From Sphingobacterium paludis (GTDB lineage Bacteria > Bacteroidota > Bacteroidia > Sphingobacteriales > Sphingobacteriaceae): a stretch of DNA of 64,000 nt. Below, piece by piece: positions 62,347 through 64,000 of the stretch (positions are counted from its first letter, which is position 1; each line of letters opens with the position of its first letter). The notes under the pieces are model-generated. The model saw only the letters and a program-made list of their open reading frames with translations, was not told where the DNA came from and ran no database searches. Location: assembly GCF_004364125.1 (NCBI RefSeq), contig NZ_SNZV01000001.1, positions 434,001-498,000 of the forward strand, read 5' to 3'. A program made the translations under genes and the position numbers.

Positions 62347-63312
62347 CTAAATGATACCTTCTTTCAATAAATCTTGGAGATGGACAATTCCCTGGTAGGT
62401 GTTGTTTTCCACCACGAGCAGTTGCGATATATTATTTTGTCGCATGTGTTGTAGTGCTTCGACAGCAAGTTCCTCGCGATTGATTGTCTTGGGGGATTTT
62501 GTCATAATGTCCAGCGCTGTCAAGCCCGTTAAGTCCTCGTATTTTTCCAACATGCGCCGAATATCACCATCCGTTACAATACCGATGATGTTGCCCTGAT
62601 CGATGACCGCAGTAGCACCCAGCCTGAATTTTGTGATCGTGACAATCACTTCTCGGATATTTGCCTCAGGGGCGAGGAAGGGCTTTCCGTTATGGTCAGA
62701 AAGGTCTGCAACCCGCAGATAAAGCTGCTTGCCCAGTGCGCCGCCGGGGTGGTATTTAGCAAAGTCGCGATCTGAAAACTGCCTGCAGGTTTGTAAGCAA
62801 ACGGCCAATGCATCGCCCATGGCAAGTTGAGCCGTGGTACTGGTTGTTGGCGCTAAGTTATTGGGGCAAGCTTCCCGCTCGACGGAAGTGTCAAGTATGT
62901 AGTCGGCTTTTTGTGCAAGGAACGAATTCAAGTTGCCTACCATGGCTACCAAGGTGTTGCCCGTTTGCTTTAAGAAGGGAACCAGCACTTTAATTTCTGG
63001 CGTATTGCCACTTTTGGAGAGGGCAATAATCAAGTCGTTTTTTTGAATAATTCCAAGATCACCGTGGATGGCATCCGCGGCATGCATAAAGATGGAGGGG
63101 GTGCCCGTTGAATTAAACGTTGCAACCATTTTTTGCGCTATAATAGCACTTTTTCCGATGCCGGTCACGATGACTCTGCCCTGCATATGGAGGATGGTAT
63201 TCGTCACATCAACGAAGTCTTGATCGATCGTATCTATTAGTTTTTGAATAGCTGTGGCCTCTAAGGCAAGCGTGTCCACAGCCGTCTTTTTGATGTCTAT
63301 GTTGTGTATCAC
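62347..63312 (-). CDS. kdsD: KpsF/GutQ-family sugar-phosphate isomerase (arabinose-5-phosphate isomerase)
   Basis: A 321-residue protein: an SIS domain (residues about 35-175: GRVIVTGIGKSAIIAQKMVATFNSTGTPSIFMHAADAIHGDLG and ALSKSGNTPEI) and two CBS domains (about 200-320: REVIVTITKFRLGATAVIDQGNIIGIVTDGDIRR, LTALDIMTKSPKTI). It turns ribulose-5-phosphate into arabinose-5-phosphate, the precursor of KDO in lipopolysaccharide. The conserved His-Gly-Asp of the SIS site is seen at HGDLG. Divergent to recQ. Confidence 0.92.
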   Translation of the reverse strand: MIHNIDIKKTAVDTLALEATAIQKLIDTIDQDFVDVTNTILHMQGRVIVTGIGKSAIIAQKMVATFNSTGTPSIFMHAADAIHGDLGIIQKNDLIIALSKSGNTPEIKVLVPFLKQTGNTLVAMVGNLNSFLAQKADYILDTSVEREACPNNLAPTTSTTAQLAMGDALAVCLQTCRQFSDRDFAKYHPGGALGKQLYLRVADLSDHNGKPFLAPEANIREVIVTITKFRLGATAVIDQGNIIGIVTDGDIRRMLEKYEDLTGLTALDIMTKSPKTINREELAVEALQHMRQNNISQLLVVENNTYQGIVHLQDLLKEGII

Positions 63313-63345
63313 AGAAAAAATATCTAATTTTATATTACGAAACTA

Positions 63346-63353
63346 CAAAAGTA
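63346..63353 (-). promoter_or_regulatory. -7 box of kdsD
   Basis: Minus-strand TACTTTTG, 33 bp before the ATG at 63312. The divergent recQ promoter must overlap this stretch. Confidence 0.5.
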
Positions 63354-63409
63354 AGTTATTTAAGACGCATTAAAGTCACAGGTCCATCTAATTTTTTGTG
63401 CTACAGTCA

Positions 63410-64000
63410 ATGGAAATAGAAAAATCACTATTTGACAATTTACAGGAATTTTTCGGCTTCGATACATTCAAAGGGGATCAGGAAGCTATTATAACGAATA
63501 TCCTGAATAAGAAAGATACGTTCGTTATTATGCCTACGGGGGGAGGAAAGTCAATCTGTTATCAACTGCCTGCTCTGATGAGCGAGGGGACAGCGGTTGT
63601 CATTTCCCCACTGATTGCTTTGATGAAAAATCAGGTCGATCAGATGCGGGCGTTCGGCGGCAATGAAAGTATTGCCCATTTTTTGAATTCCTCATTGAAT
63701 AAGAGTGAAATTTCGAAAGTGAGACAAGACGTGACTGATGGAAAAACCAAGTTACTTTATGTGGCACCAGAGTCGTTGGCGAAAGAAGAAAATACGCAGT
63801 TCCTCCGACAAATCAAAGTGTCATTTGTAGCGGTAGATGAAGCACATTGTATCTCCGAATGGGGGCATGACTTCCGCCCGGAGTACCGAAAAATAAGACA
63901 GGTTATCAACGGTATTGGCGATGGTATTCCAATCATTGCACTAACTGCTACAGCTACACCAAAGGTTCAATCTGATATTCGTAAGAACTTGCAGATGAAC
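63410..64000 (+). CDS. recQ: ATP-dependent DNA helicase RecQ, N-terminal part
   Basis: ATG 63410 opens a frame that runs to the window edge (197 residues). Helicase motifs are in order: GFDTFKGDQEAIITNIL (motif 0, with Phe and Gln), VIMPTGGGKSICYQLPA (Walker A, residues 40-56), VISPLIALMKNQVDQM (Ia), VAVDEAHCISEWGHDFRPEY (motif II DEAH and the RecQ aromatic loop) and IALTATAT (III). Repairs and restarts stalled replication forks. The RQC and HRDC parts lie outside the window. Confidence 0.95.
   Translation, partial: MEIEKSLFDNLQEFFGFDTFKGDQEAIITNILNKKDTFVIMPTGGGKSICYQLPALMSEGTAVVISPLIALMKNQVDQMRAFGGNESIAHFLNSSLNKSEISKVRQDVTDGKTKLLYVAPESLAKEENTQFLRQIKVSFVAVDEAHCISEWGHDFRPEYRKIRQVINGIGDGIPIIALTATATPKVQSDIRKNLQMN

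Overview
The window is a chromosomal segment of a Bacteroidota bacterium, most likely family Sphingobacteriaceae (Sphingobacterium or a close relative). Support: a SusC/SusD pair, fimbrillin-type lipoproteins, a fused SecDF, the small ribosomal protein bTHX, LA_2272-type surface repeats, and promoters of the Bacteroidota type (TTTG, about 19 bp, TAnnTTTG), best seen in front of guaB. No rRNA, tRNA, CRISPR array or complete insertion sequence was found.

Region 1 (1-4800) is unstable accessory DNA. It has an acetyltransferase/ASCH gene pair, an ABM monooxygenase, a frameshifted VOC gene, a secreted protein, two tandem lipoproteins sharing an almost identical 89-bp block, two decayed copies of one gene, and a truncated second ASCH copy. 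The last two are joined by a degenerate array of exact 11-bp period (4411-4507). Region 2 (4800-9000) has a Doc/Fic toxin operon, a quinone-reductase/HxlR divergent pair, and two overlooked 38-residue paralogous peptides, each behind a sigma-54-like promoter and each followed by a hairpin terminator.

Region 3 (9006-21394) is an amino-sugar utilisation locus: SusC, SusD, esterase, GH109 alpha-N-acetylgalactosaminidase, NagB, a FHS-type MFS permease and NagA, with a LacI-type regulator convergent at the end. The inferred flow is glycan capture at the outer membrane, deacylation and GalNAc release in the periplasm, uptake by the permease, then deacetylation and deamination.

Region 4 (21400-36730) holds small hypothetical genes and two loci of one unusual system: a short peptide without signal sequence, followed 22-23 bp later by a large lipoprotein with a fimbrillin-like N-terminal part and a GATase/DUF4350-like C-terminal part. 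One locus has one lipoprotein (24590-26703, plus); the other has three (30187-36330, minus). Between them lie an HTH regulator, two outer-membrane proteins and two orphan copies of a hairpin-plus-start-codon leader.

Region 5 (36737-41460) is rich in intergenic repeats: a GTCAAAA-like minisatellite, one diverged and three close copies of a ~190-bp element, and a 107-bp tandem repeat that runs into the 3' end of an amino-acid permease gene. Region 6 (41454-64000) is conserved housekeeping: feoAB with its Cys-rich partner, MarR, ZIP, PAP2, GlmM, RlmF, an Na+/H+ antiporter, GAPDH with a thioredoxin-like lipoprotein, SecDF, GuaB, bTHX, an aminotransferase, a DUF1573 protein, KdsD-type isomerase, and the start of RecQ.
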